A DNA stretch of 64,000 nt, from assembly GCF_900116415.1 (NCBI RefSeq), contig NZ_FPAP01000001.1, forward strand, positions 558,001 through 622,000. Direction: 5' to 3'. The notes beneath the pieces were generated by a model. That model was not told the DNA's origin, ran no database searches, and saw only the letters and a program-made list of their open reading frames with translations. Shown here one piece after another: positions 52,116 to 60,079 of this stretch. The position numbers and the translations under genes were made by a program. Numbering within the stretch: position 1 is the stretch's first letter; each line of letters begins with the position of its first letter. This stretch comes from Chryseobacterium formosense (GTDB lineage Bacteria > Bacteroidota > Bacteroidia > Flavobacteriales > Weeksellaceae).

Positions 52116-52146
52116 TTTGCCACATTCAGGATATTGTCTACATTTG
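52116..52146 (+). promoter_or_regulatory. Promoter TTTG-N19-TACATTTG of the exported dikinase-like gene
   Basis: TTTG at 52116-52119 and TACATTTG at 52139-52146 match the consensus perfectly with a 19-base spacer. It excludes an in-frame TTG at 52117 and fixes the start at 52168. Confidence 0.85.
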
Positions 52147-52167
52147 TGGGGTAATCTTCACAAAGAC

Positions 52168-54051
52168 ATGAAAAATATATTCTTATTCTTATTTCTTAGC
52201 ATTTCACTTTTATCATATTCACAGGACAATTATGTGCATTCCATCACCAAAAAACAGCAGTTCCTGAATCTTGCCGGAAAACCGCTTACCGACAAATTTA
52301 CCAATATGAAATCGGTAAAAGTGGTGTATGATTACAACAGCAAAAAAATGTACTTTTTCAACAGTACAAAATACACCTATCATTACGAATTTTGCGTTGA
52401 AGTTTTAGGATATGCTCAAGATAATGGCGAGTTCAACAAACGTTCTTACAACCCAACCAATAGTAGAGATTACCTTCTTGCTAATATTAATTATCTTGAA
52501 GATTCAGATGATTGGGTGATGGAGCTTGCTGCTTCCGACGAAATGAACGCAGGACTCATTAATTTCTTTTATAAAGAAGTCAGCAAAAATGTTTTTTTTA
52601 AAGATAAGCTTAAATTTTATCTGAATTCTCCTCATGTCATTGTTTTAAATTCAAAAAATCAACTGAAAATCCCAACCGTTTTCTCGGATTTTATCTTTAA
52701 AAGAATTACCGAACAGTCAATAGAAAATGCTAACAATGTTGGGATTCTTAAAAAATATGATTTACAGAAGAAGGAAGATTTTAATCCTAAATCAGATGAA
52801 ATCATCATCATCAATACCACTCCTGAATTTATCCCAACCGTAAAAGGAATTATCATTACTGAACTTCAGACCCCTTTAAGCCATTTGGTTTTACTGGCAA
52901 AAAACAGAAATATTCCGGTGTATGTCGATACGAAAGTTTGGGATAAGCAATCGGTGAATAATCTTTTAGGAAAAAAAGTTGAGCTTATCACGAAAGAAAA
53001 TTCATATTCATTAAAAGCATCACAGAAGCCGATTGTAACGAAAAAAGCAGTGAAGGAAATTATTTTACAAAAAGATCTATCGGTAACTGATCTAATAGAT
53101 TTAGAAAAAGCAACACCATTAAATATTGTTCATTCAATCGGCTCAAAAGCAACAAACCTCGGACTTTTAAAACAGATTCAGAAAGAAATGAAATCCTTTA
53201 AAACACCTGAATACGCTTTTGCAATTCCTTTTTATTATTTTGACCAGCATATTAAAGAAAACAATTTTCAGGATAAAATCAATGCTTTGTATGCGATTCC
53301 TAAAGACTCCGTAAAACTTTTAGAGAAAGAACTGAAAGCTTTTAGAAAAACAGTTAAAGATTCGAAGGTAAATCCTGAGCTTTTGAAAAAGATCGAAGAA
53401 AAGCTGAATGCACAAACTGATTTTAAAAACTTCAGGTTCCGGTCTTCAACCAATGCCGAAGATATGGAAGGTTTCAACGGAGCCGGGTTGTATGATTCTA
53501 AAACAGGTATCATCGGTGATGCCGATAAAACGATAGAAAAAGCTATTTTGGATGTATGGTCAAGCTTCTGGAATTTCCGTGCGTTTCAGGAAAGAGATTT
53601 GTTTGGAATCAATCATGAAAGCTGCGCAATGGGAGTTTTGGTACACCGTTCTTTCCCTGATGAAAAAGCAAATGGCGTTTTGGTGACAAGAAATTTATAC
53701 CGTGACAAATATGCAGGAATTACCGTCAATGTTCAGCTGGGTGAAGAATCCGTTGTAAAACCAGAACCTGGAGTAACCTGCGATGAATTTTACTGTCACA
53801 ATTTCAATTTTTTAGGATCTTTTGTGGTTGATTACCGTTCGACATCGAGCCTCAACAAAGGAAAGCCGATCCTTAGCGAAACCGAAATCAGAAAACTGTT
53901 TGATATTTCTCCGGTTTTGGAGCGTAAAATGTATCTGCTTTGGCAGAAAAGAAAAATGGCAAAGAAAAATTATCCTTTGGATATTGAATTTAAATATTTA
54001 GGAGACCAGAAGCAATTGTATATTAAGCAGGCAAGAGCTTACATGGATTGA
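52168..54051 (+). CDS. Exported PEP/pyruvate-dikinase-like protein
   Basis: The 627-residue protein has a signal peptide (KNIFLFLFLSISLLSYSQ) and no lipobox. After an N-terminal region comes a swivelling phosphohistidine-like domain with ITELQTPLSHLVLLAKNRNIPVYVD (candidate His239). A PPDK-type ATP-grasp domain follows (about 310-627): SIGSKATNLGLL, FRFRSSTNAEDMEGFNGAGLYDS, VHRSFPDEKANGVLVTRN and the C-terminal DIEFKYLGDQKQLYIKQARAY. The order His-domain then ATP-grasp and the absence of the PEP barrel recall glucan water dikinases, not PEP synthase. Export of a nucleotide-dependent enzyme is odd; substrate and nucleotide source are unknown. Confidence 0.78.
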   Translation: MKNIFLFLFLSISLLSYSQDNYVHSITKKQQFLNLAGKPLTDKFTNMKSVKVVYDYNSKKMYFFNSTKYTYHYEFCVEVLGYAQDNGEFNKRSYNPTNSRDYLLANINYLEDSDDWVMELAASDEMNAGLINFFYKEVSKNVFFKDKLKFYLNSPHVIVLNSKNQLKIPTVFSDFIFKRITEQSIENANNVGILKKYDLQKKEDFNPKSDEIIIINTTPEFIPTVKGIIITELQTPLSHLVLLAKNRNIPVYVDTKVWDKQSVNNLLGKKVELITKENSYSLKASQKPIVTKKAVKEIILQKDLSVTDLIDLEKATPLNIVHSIGSKATNLGLLKQIQKEMKSFKTPEYAFAIPFYYFDQHIKENNFQDKINALYAIPKDSVKLLEKELKAFRKTVKDSKVNPELLKKIEEKLNAQTDFKNFRFRSSTNAEDMEGFNGAGLYDSKTGIIGDADKTIEKAILDVWSSFWNFRAFQERDLFGINHESCAMGVLVHRSFPDEKANGVLVTRNLYRDKYAGITVNVQLGEESVVKPEPGVTCDEFYCHNFNFLGSFVVDYRSTSSLNKGKPILSETEIRKLFDISPVLERKMYLLWQKRKMAKKNYPLDIEFKYLGDQKQLYIKQARAYMD

Positions 54052-54066
54052 TTTTGTTTAGATATC

Positions 54067-54136
54067 TCTCGCAGATTTGGCTGATTTCGCAGATAATTGT
54101 ATTTGAAAATCTGTATAATCTCCTAAATCAGCGAGA
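54067..54136. repeat. Gene-less inverted pair of the CGCAGATT repeat
   Basis: The left arm 54067-54095 matches the left repeat of the GxxExxY unit in 26 of 29 positions. The right arm 54108-54136 is a more diverged inverse copy. Twelve bases separate them, so the whole can fold into one hairpin. It lies between convergent genes, as the GxxExxY unit does. Confidence 0.75.
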
Positions 54137-54241
54137 GACTTTTTATTAAAAGTGTGTTTGTCATTCCATAGGAATCCAAATCTTGAGATTACTACAGAAT
54201 GACAAATTTTATGATTACATTAAATTCTTAATAACAAAATT

Positions 54242-54799
54242 CTAATGCGAAACCTTTAAAATCACAATATTATCATTCAGGTTAATACTTTTAATATTAT
54301 AACTGAAATTTTTAAGCTTGGTTTTTTCAGTAAGAACTCTTTTTCGCTCTGATTCTTCCAGCTGAAGAAAATCCAAAGAAGAAATAACCTCAATCGAACT
54401 TTTCTCGGAAACAATAGGTGATTTTTTCTCGAAGTAATTTAACACCAAATAAATTACAACAATCGAAATATTAATTCCTAAAAGAATTTCAAGATTTTTA
54501 ATGGGTAAAAGTCCGTCTAAGAGGGAAAGTGTAATCGAAACAAACAGAAAAACGATCGTCTGAATCGTAAATGTTTCCGTTCTGAAGCGGAGAATCGAAA
54601 AGATGGCAAAAAGCCCGAAACCTACACCAAGACTGTACTCTGCTTTTGTAAAAACCAGACACATAAAAAACGTACAAACACTGATTAATCCCAAAAGTGG
54701 ATGCAATCGGATGTTACGGTTCCTGTTTGAAAAATAATAAAGGGTGAAAATCGATAAGCAAAGTATCGCTAAGCGTTCAAAAAGTTCCTGTAGTTCCAA
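54242..54799 (-). CDS. DUF4956 membrane protein
   Basis: The 185-residue protein has about four membrane helices and the DUF4956 core YSLGVGFGLFAIFSILRFRTETFTIQTIVFLFVSITLSLLDGL, followed by a soluble C-terminal domain (IEVISSLDFLQLEESERKRVLTEKT). Relatives are often found with VTC-type polyphosphate or CotH-like genes, but none is nearby here. A perfect promoter box TATATTTG lies at 54820-54827 on the minus strand. Confidence 0.8.
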   Translation of the reverse strand: MELQELFERLAILCLSIFTLYYFSNRNRNIRLHPLLGLISVCTFFMCLVFTKAEYSLGVGFGLFAIFSILRFRTETFTIQTIVFLFVSITLSLLDGLLPIKNLEILLGINISIVVIYLVLNYFEKKSPIVSEKSSIEVISSLDFLQLEESERKRVLTEKTKLKNFSYNIKSINLNDNIVILKVSH

Positions 54800-54819
54800 A
54801 ATTGTGCTTTAATTTCTGA

Positions 54820-54827
54820 CAAATATA
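54820..54827 (-). promoter_or_regulatory. Promoter -7 box TATATTTG of the DUF4956 gene
   Basis: Perfect TAnnTTTG on the minus strand, 20 bases before the start codon at 54799. Confidence 0.5.
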
Positions 54828-54874
54828 CAATTTAGAATGAATCAATAATCGTAAATGTTTTTTTAATAAATATA

Positions 54875-54943
54875 GCGCTCCTACGGAGCGCCATACATCT
54901 TAATATATTATAGGTCTACACACATATTGCTCCTACGGAGCAA
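54875..54943. repeat. Pair of GCTCCTACGGAGC hairpins
   Basis: GCGCTCC-TAC-GGAGCGC (54875-54891) and TTGCTCC-TAC-GGAGCAA (54927-54943) are two 7-bp perfect hairpins with the same TAC loop, 35 bases apart. They lie upstream of the DUF4956 gene and downstream of the ATPase gene and may also act as the terminator of the latter. Confidence 0.7.
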
Positions 54944-54950
54944 AGTAAAA

Positions 54951-56405
54951 TTAATTCCTAAACAGTTGTCTTACATCTGCAGAATCAAAAGTATAGGTTG
55001 CACTGTTTTCAGACTTGTCCAATTTCTTGCTGATTGTCAAAGCCCAAAGAACTAATTCTTTTAAGAAGTTTTTATCATCATCACTGTAATCAGATGCATT
55101 TTCTTCCACTACGGTTGTCAATGGCGCGGTTTTATTCAGTTTTGCATAGAATTGTTCGTCGGTATCTCCATAATTTAACTCCAGCTGATTTTTATTAAAC
55201 CATTGAATCAAATCGGTGTAAGGAGTTTTAATTCCTTCTTTCTCCAATTTTGAAATGCGAGGAAAAATACTTTCAAACTGATTCATAACAGCTTTGTCAA
55301 TCAGAATTTTTGCTACGTAATCTGCACCTTCCTGTTCGCCTTCATACACCAATTCGATTTTTCCGGTAATCGATGGAATAATCGACATAAAATCTAGCAA
55401 TCGGACAGAAGTCTTTTCAGCTCCGGTTTCTATTAAACGTAATTTAGCAGCTGCAACAAGGTTTTCCATCGCACTGATGGTTAATCTTGCACTCACTCCG
55501 CTTTTTTCATCAACATATTCGCTGTCACGCGCTGCAAAAGCTACTTCTTCTAAAAGATTTTTAGCCAAATCAGGAATCTGAATCTGAGCTTTGTCTTCAT
55601 CAGAGATCAAAGCCTCTTGCTCTGTAATCTGTCTTGCCAGAGCAATCGATTTCGGATAATGCGTAAAAATCTGAGACCCGATTCTGTCTTTTAAAGGGGT
55701 TACAATACTTCCTCTGTTGGTATAATCTTCAGGATTTGCCGTAAATACAAACTGAATATCCAAAGGCATTCTCAATTGGAAACCGCGAATCTGAATGTCT
55801 CCTTCCTGTAAAATATTAAACAAAGAAACCTGAATTCTCGCCTGCAAATCGGGTAATTCATTCAGAACAAAAATCGAACGGTTCGCTCTCGGAATCATGC
55901 CGTAATGCAAAACTCTTTCGTCTGAATAAGGTAATTTTAAAGTGGCAGCTTTGATGGGGTCGATATCACCAATCAAATCCGCAACATTCACATCAGGAGT
56001 TGCCAGTTTTTCAAAGAACCTTTCAGAACGATGAACCCATGAGATAGGAGTTTCATCTCCCAATTCAGCAATTAAATCTCTTGCAAACTTTGAAATCGGT
56101 TGAAACGGACTGTCGTTGATTTCAGAGTCTTTCACAATCGGCATATATTCGTCTAAAAGACTGATCATGCTTCTTGCGATTCTCGTTTTTGCCTGACCGC
56201 GCAAACCTAAAAGATTGATATGGTGACCTGCCAAAATTGCTTTTTTTAATTGAGGAATCACGGTGTCTTCGTAGCCCCATAATCCTTCGAAAACAGGTTC
56301 TTTCGCTTTGATCTTTGCAATTAAGTTCCCCTGAATTTCCTGACTGATTGTTTTATCGGTATATCCTGAATTTTTTAATTCTTTAAATGTTGTATCGTTT
56401 TTCAT
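54951..56405 (-). CDS. MoxR/Mg-chelatase-like AAA+ ATPase
   Basis: The 484-residue AAA+ protein has a Walker A of altered form, LLGLRGQAKTRIARSM, with Ala where Gly normally precedes the Lys; a Walker B/sensor segment FVLNELPDLQARIQVSLFNILQEGDI; FTANPEDYTNRGSIVTPLKDRIGSQI; and a C-terminal lid. Magnesium chelatase ChlI and MoxR ATPases remodel partner complexes together with a vWA protein, and such a protein is encoded upstream on the same strand (56590-57729). The ATG at 56405 is chosen; a reading extended to 56480 would run through a dispersed repeat. Confidence 0.85.
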   Translation of the reverse strand: MKNDTTFKELKNSGYTDKTISQEIQGNLIAKIKAKEPVFEGLWGYEDTVIPQLKKAILAGHHINLLGLRGQAKTRIARSMISLLDEYMPIVKDSEINDSPFQPISKFARDLIAELGDETPISWVHRSERFFEKLATPDVNVADLIGDIDPIKAATLKLPYSDERVLHYGMIPRANRSIFVLNELPDLQARIQVSLFNILQEGDIQIRGFQLRMPLDIQFVFTANPEDYTNRGSIVTPLKDRIGSQIFTHYPKSIALARQITEQEALISDEDKAQIQIPDLAKNLLEEVAFAARDSEYVDEKSGVSARLTISAMENLVAAAKLRLIETGAEKTSVRLLDFMSIIPSITGKIELVYEGEQEGADYVAKILIDKAVMNQFESIFPRISKLEKEGIKTPYTDLIQWFNKNQLELNYGDTDEQFYAKLNKTAPLTTVVEENASDYSDDDKNFLKELVLWALTISKKLDKSENSATYTFDSADVRQLFRN

Positions 56406-56433
56406 TTTTGTAATGATGTAATTATTCTTTATG

Positions 56434-56540
56434 TTTTTAACCCAAGGTTCGCAAAGATTTTTTTGAAATACTTTATGCATATTTTTTCGTTCGCAAAGGC
56501 GTTTGACTACGTCGAATCTTCGATTTCACTCAGCAAAGGC
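56434..56540 (+). repeat. Composite CGCAAAG repeat, copy 2
   Basis: TTTTTAACCCAAGG then TTCGCAAAGATTTTTT (56434-56464), then TTCGCAAAGGCGTT (56490-56503), and finally ACTCAGCAAAGG (56528-56539). It repeats the two-module layout of 30641-30720 with an extra short hairpin (GAATCTTCGATTTC) inserted. Confidence 0.7.
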
Positions 56541-56589
56541 AATATTAACTCGGCTCACTTGTTTCTTTTAACTTTTTCCTTGGCTCTTC

Positions 56590-57729
56590 TCAAATCCTTT
56601 TAATCCTATTTTTCTCGTAATCTTCAAAAATCATCTGTCCCAAACCTGAAAGTCCGGTTAAGAAAGCTTTTCCTTTGTTTTGAGCGGTAAATGCATTCAC
56701 AAATTGACGTAAATATGGGTCTTGTGCAATCATAAAGGTCGTAATCGGAATTTTTAGTTTTCTCGCCTGTGCTGCTCTGTTAAGGCATTCCGAAACAATT
56801 CTTTCATCCAAACCAACACTGTTCATGTAGTATTCACCGTTGGGAAGCTTCAGGCAGCTTGGTTTTCCGTCGGTAATCATGAAAATCTGCTTGTTGGTAT
56901 TTCTTTTTCTGCGGAGAATATCCATCGCAAGCTCAAGTCCTGCAACGGTATTGGTGTGATAAGGTCCGACTTGCAGATAAGGCAAATCTTTAATTTTTAT
57001 CGGCCACGCTTCATTTCCGAAAACAATAATGTCGATAGAATCTTTCGGATATTTTCGCTTAATTAATTCCACCAAAGCCATTGCTACTTTTTTGGCAGGA
57101 GTAATTCGGTCTTCGCCATACAAAATCATCGAGTGGCTGATGTCGATCATTAAAACCGTACTCATCTGAGCTTTATGTTTGGTTTCTTCTACGATGAGGT
57201 CATCTTCGGTCATTCTGAGATCAGAAATTCCGTTGTTAATCTGGGCATTTTTCAGACTTTCGGTCATGTTTACCGTTGATAAATCATCGCCGTATTGAAA
57301 GTTTCGGTTTTCGCCATCACGCTCGTCTCCGATTCCGGTTTTTGAAGTTCTGTGATTTCCGATTCCGCTTTTTTTCAACTTTCCGAAGATTTGGTCTAAA
57401 GCATATTCACGAAGCGCTGCTTCCAGTTTTGCAGTGAGAATATTTTTGCCTTTTCCGGTTCCTGAATTTCCGTCTTCAGGATCCTCTTCTTTAATATATC
57501 CTCGTTTTTTCAGGTCTTCTTCAAAATCTTCAAGTGTATATTCATCACTGAAAATATCGTATTCTTTGTCGAGCATATCGAGCCACTCAAAAGCTTCCTC
57601 AATATCTCCTGAAGTATGCGTTAAAAGATCTTTGAAAACATCGAAAACCCTGTCAAAATGCGAAATCTCTTCGGGAATATGTTTGCTGAAAGTAAAGCCT
57701 TGATGAAAATTAAAATCTTTATTTGTCAT
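56590..57729 (-). CDS. vWA-domain protein, partner of the MoxR-like ATPase
   Basis: The 379-residue protein has an acidic helical N-terminal half and a C-terminal von Willebrand A domain (about 195-375) with an intact MIDAS: DISHS in MLIMIDISHSMILYGEDRI-like context, the conserved Thr in HTNTVAGLE and Asp in MITDGKPS. It has no signal peptide, so it is cytoplasmic. It pairs with the AAA+ gene downstream; BchD/BchI and MoxR/CoxE pairs are the models. A 184-base gap with a dispersed repeat separates the two. Confidence 0.85.
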   Translation of the reverse strand: MTNKDFNFHQGFTFSKHIPEEISHFDRVFDVFKDLLTHTSGDIEEAFEWLDMLDKEYDIFSDEYTLEDFEEDLKKRGYIKEEDPEDGNSGTGKGKNILTAKLEAALREYALDQIFGKLKKSGIGNHRTSKTGIGDERDGENRNFQYGDDLSTVNMTESLKNAQINNGISDLRMTEDDLIVEETKHKAQMSTVLMIDISHSMILYGEDRITPAKKVAMALVELIKRKYPKDSIDIIVFGNEAWPIKIKDLPYLQVGPYHTNTVAGLELAMDILRRKRNTNKQIFMITDGKPSCLKLPNGEYYMNSVGLDERIVSECLNRAAQARKLKIPITTFMIAQDPYLRQFVNAFTAQNKGKAFLTGLSGLGQMIFEDYEKNRIKRI

Positions 57730-57833
57730 TAGGTTGTTCTACTGTTTTGAAGAGACAAGTTAGGGAAATATTCTATAAAGGTTGTAATTAGAAAAATAGA
57801 AAATGTTTATGATGTTAATTGAGAGGGGTGTAA

Positions 57834-58339
57834 TCAAAAACAATCAAATTTGTAATCTGTCATAAATTTTTCGCCTTTCTCAACTTTGCCGGAACATATT
57901 TTATTGAAGAAATCAATTACATGAATTTGAAAATCATCTGTTGGATTGCGTGTTTGATAACAGGTTTTATCGCCTCCTCTTTGCATGACTAAGGTAATTG
58001 TTGGTGTATCTGTAATCATTCCATCACGGTAGTATTTGTACTTAGGGTTTGATGTTTTTGTATTTTTTGATTTAAATTCTTAAAAGTGACATTATCTAAT
58101 TTTCCCTTAAAATATCCCATCTTTGAAGAATCTAATTCATAACCATAAATTGAAAAATCGTCTTTATAAATTTGTTCAGCAAATAATTTGAAAGTTTTAT
58201 CACTATTAATTTCAAGGTAATAAGTTGGACAAGTTCCAAAGCAGCTTGTCGTTTTGTAAGTAATTTTATCAAACATGGGATTTTCTTTAGTACATCCACA
58301 GATTAAAAAAGCAATGATAAGTAGATACAAATATTTCAT
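57834..58339 (-). pseudogene. DUF6438-like lipoprotein gene with a one-base frameshift
   Basis: The first part (58339 down to about 58060) encodes a lipoprotein signal (LICGC, Cys15) and TYKTTSCFGTCPTYYLEINSDKTFKLFAEQIYKDDFSIYGYELDSSKMGYFKGKLD, typical of DUF6438. That frame ends soon after at 58016. Another frame opens in the same region and carries SNPKYKYYRDGMITDTPTITLVMQRGGDKTCYQ to 57834, which continues the domain. The switch point is at a run of five A on the minus strand (58055-58059), so one lost A, a sequencing error, or programmed slippage would explain it. With one base added the protein would be a normal length of about 168. Confidence 0.65.
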
Positions 58340-58428
58340 CAGTGATAATTTAGATACAATAAATTTAATTATTTTAAACTTTACAATATCACTTTATACA
58401 ACAAGAGTTTATAATCTTTGGAAACACT

Positions 58429-58436
58429 TATCTTTG
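58429..58436 (+). promoter_or_regulatory. Promoter -7 box TATCTTTG of the methyltransferase gene
   Basis: Perfect TAnnTTTG 17 bases before the ATG at 58454. It excludes an in-frame TTG at 58418. Confidence 0.6.
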
Positions 58437-58453
58437 CACCCACAATTACCACT

Positions 58454-59158
58454 ATGAAAGACTTAATGGGACGCGCCATCTGGGATTATTTTCACAAAGA
58501 AAATCCTGAAGATTTGCAGACTGAAACTTCTATTTCCGAGCTGGATGAACTTCCTGTAGATTATCTTTTCAGAGATTTTGAAGGGATGAATAAAATTGAA
58601 AAGAAAGCTTTGAAATTAGCTTCGGGAAGAGTTTTGGATATTGGTGCAGGAGCGGGTTCTCATTCGTTGTATCTTCAGAATGAAAGAAATTTAGATGTGA
58701 CCGCTTTAGATATTTCGCCTAAGTCAATTGAGGTTTGTAAACTAAGAGGAATTCAAAAAGCTGTTGCCCATAATATGCTTGAATTTTCCGGAGAAACTTT
58801 CGATACAATTCTTCTATTAATGAACGGGACCGGAATTTTTCAAAGCCTGAAAGTCATCGATATTTATTTGAAGAAACTTCATTCATTATTAAATAAAAAC
58901 GGACAAGTCTTAATTGACAGCACGGATATTTTGTATATGTTCGACACCGATGAAGATGGCGGAGTGTACATTCCTGCAGAAGGATATTATGGCGAATTGG
59001 ATTATATCGTGCATTATAAAGGTGAATCCGAAGACCCAATCAAGTGGCTGTATCTTGATTTTAATACTTTAAAAAATGCTGCTGAAAATAACGGCTTTAA
59101 AATAGAAAAAGTGATTCAGGATGAAGATTCTTATTTGGCTAAACTGACCAAGCAATAA
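58454..59158 (+). CDS. Class I SAM-dependent methyltransferase
   Basis: The 234-residue protein has the Rossmann methyltransferase motifs GRVLDIGAGAGSHSLYLQNE (motif I), VTALDISPKSIEVCKLRGI (motif II), FDTILLLMNGTGIFQ (motif IV) and LNKNGQVLIDSTDI. The substrate is unknown. The start is set by the promoter box at 58429-58436. It stands alone, convergent to nothing, and is followed by about 215 bases before ferritin. Confidence 0.87.
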   Translation: MKDLMGRAIWDYFHKENPEDLQTETSISELDELPVDYLFRDFEGMNKIEKKALKLASGRVLDIGAGAGSHSLYLQNERNLDVTALDISPKSIEVCKLRGIQKAVAHNMLEFSGETFDTILLLMNGTGIFQSLKVIDIYLKKLHSLLNKNGQVLIDSTDILYMFDTDEDGGVYIPAEGYYGELDYIVHYKGESEDPIKWLYLDFNTLKNAAENNGFKIEKVIQDEDSYLAKLTKQ

Positions 59159-59374
59159 TTTGATTTTTGAAATCTAAAAGTCATTATTTTTTATAAAAAT
59201 AAAAGTCAATTCCGAAGAGGTTTTGGCTTTTTTATTTTAGACTAACTATAAATTATTGTATTAAAATACTGTCTTGCAAATAGTTGTAATAATTAATTTT
59301 TAAAAAATTATAAAAAAACTTTACACGGAATCATTTTTGTATCCTTAATCATAATCACACTAAAATATACAATT

Positions 59375-59926
59375 ATGAATACCAACAGACTTTCACCGAG
59401 ACTTGAAAAAGCCTTGAGCGATCAGATGAATACAGAAGACCTTCAATCCAGAACATATTTCTCTTATGGAATTTGGGCAGCTGATAAAGGGTACAACGGA
59501 ATTTCAAACTTTCTTTTCAGACATGCTCAGGAAGAAAGAGATCATGCGGTGAAATTTATGCAATACGTACTGAACAGAGGCGGAAAGCCAACCATTACGG
59601 CACTTCCTGCGCCAAACGATGAACCCCAAAGTCTTACGGAATGTTTTGATCTTGTTTTTAAACATGAAGTAGAAAATACAACAGCGATCTACAAACTGGT
59701 TGATATAGCGCTGGAAGAAAAAGACTGGGCATCATGGAATTTCCTTCAGTGGTTCGTAAAAGAACAGATTGAGGAAGAAACTTTTGCCATGGATCTTATC
59801 GATAAGCTTAAAATTGCAGGCGGAGACCGAGCGAGTGATGAGTCTCTGTTCACCCTTGATAGAACGCTTGAAAGTGCACCGGATGATGCCGAACTTGCAC
59901 AAAATGCAACAGGAGCAAACCCATAA
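59375..59926 (+). CDS. ftnA: Bacterial non-heme ferritin
   Basis: Ferritin stores iron after oxidising Fe(II) at a dinuclear site. The 183-residue four-helix protein has LEKALSDQMNTEDLQSRTYFSYGIWA, FLFRHAQEERDHAVKFMQYV (Glu and His ligands), FDLVFKHEVENTTAIYKL and WFVKEQIEEETFAMDLI, so ferroxidase ligands appear complete. It extends about 18 residues beyond E. coli FtnA with an Ala/Asp-rich tail. It has its own terminator. Confidence 0.93.
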   Translation: MNTNRLSPRLEKALSDQMNTEDLQSRTYFSYGIWAADKGYNGISNFLFRHAQEERDHAVKFMQYVLNRGGKPTITALPAPNDEPQSLTECFDLVFKHEVENTTAIYKLVDIALEEKDWASWNFLQWFVKEQIEEETFAMDLIDKLKIAGGDRASDESLFTLDRTLESAPDDAELAQNATGANP

Positions 59927-59953
59927 ACACAGATTCATTAAAAATTATTTCTG

Positions 59954-59981
59954 AAAATCCGTCAAATCATTGGCGGATTTT
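59954..59981 (+). terminator. Terminator after ferritin
   Basis: AAAATCCG pairs with CGGATTTT, extended inward by T-G, C-G and A-T pairs, with TTT after it. Confidence 0.82.
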
Positions 59982-60008
59982 TTATTATGAAATACGCCGT
60001 AAAATACC

Positions 60009-60016
60009 TATATTTG
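60009..60016 (+). promoter_or_regulatory. Promoter -7 box TATATTTG of ychF
   Basis: Perfect TAnnTTTG; TATG at 59986-59989 occupies the -33 position at a 19-base spacer (3 of 4 bases). Confidence 0.55.
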
Positions 60017-60079
60017 CACGCTGAAAGTGAAAGGTAAAACAACCTCACACTTTAAACCTTAAACTTTGAATTTTACAAT

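Noticed and set aside
52117..52167. TTG-extended start of the exported dikinase-like gene
   Set aside because: The consensus promoter (52116-52146) covers this stretch, and the ATG at 52168 gives a proper signal peptide.
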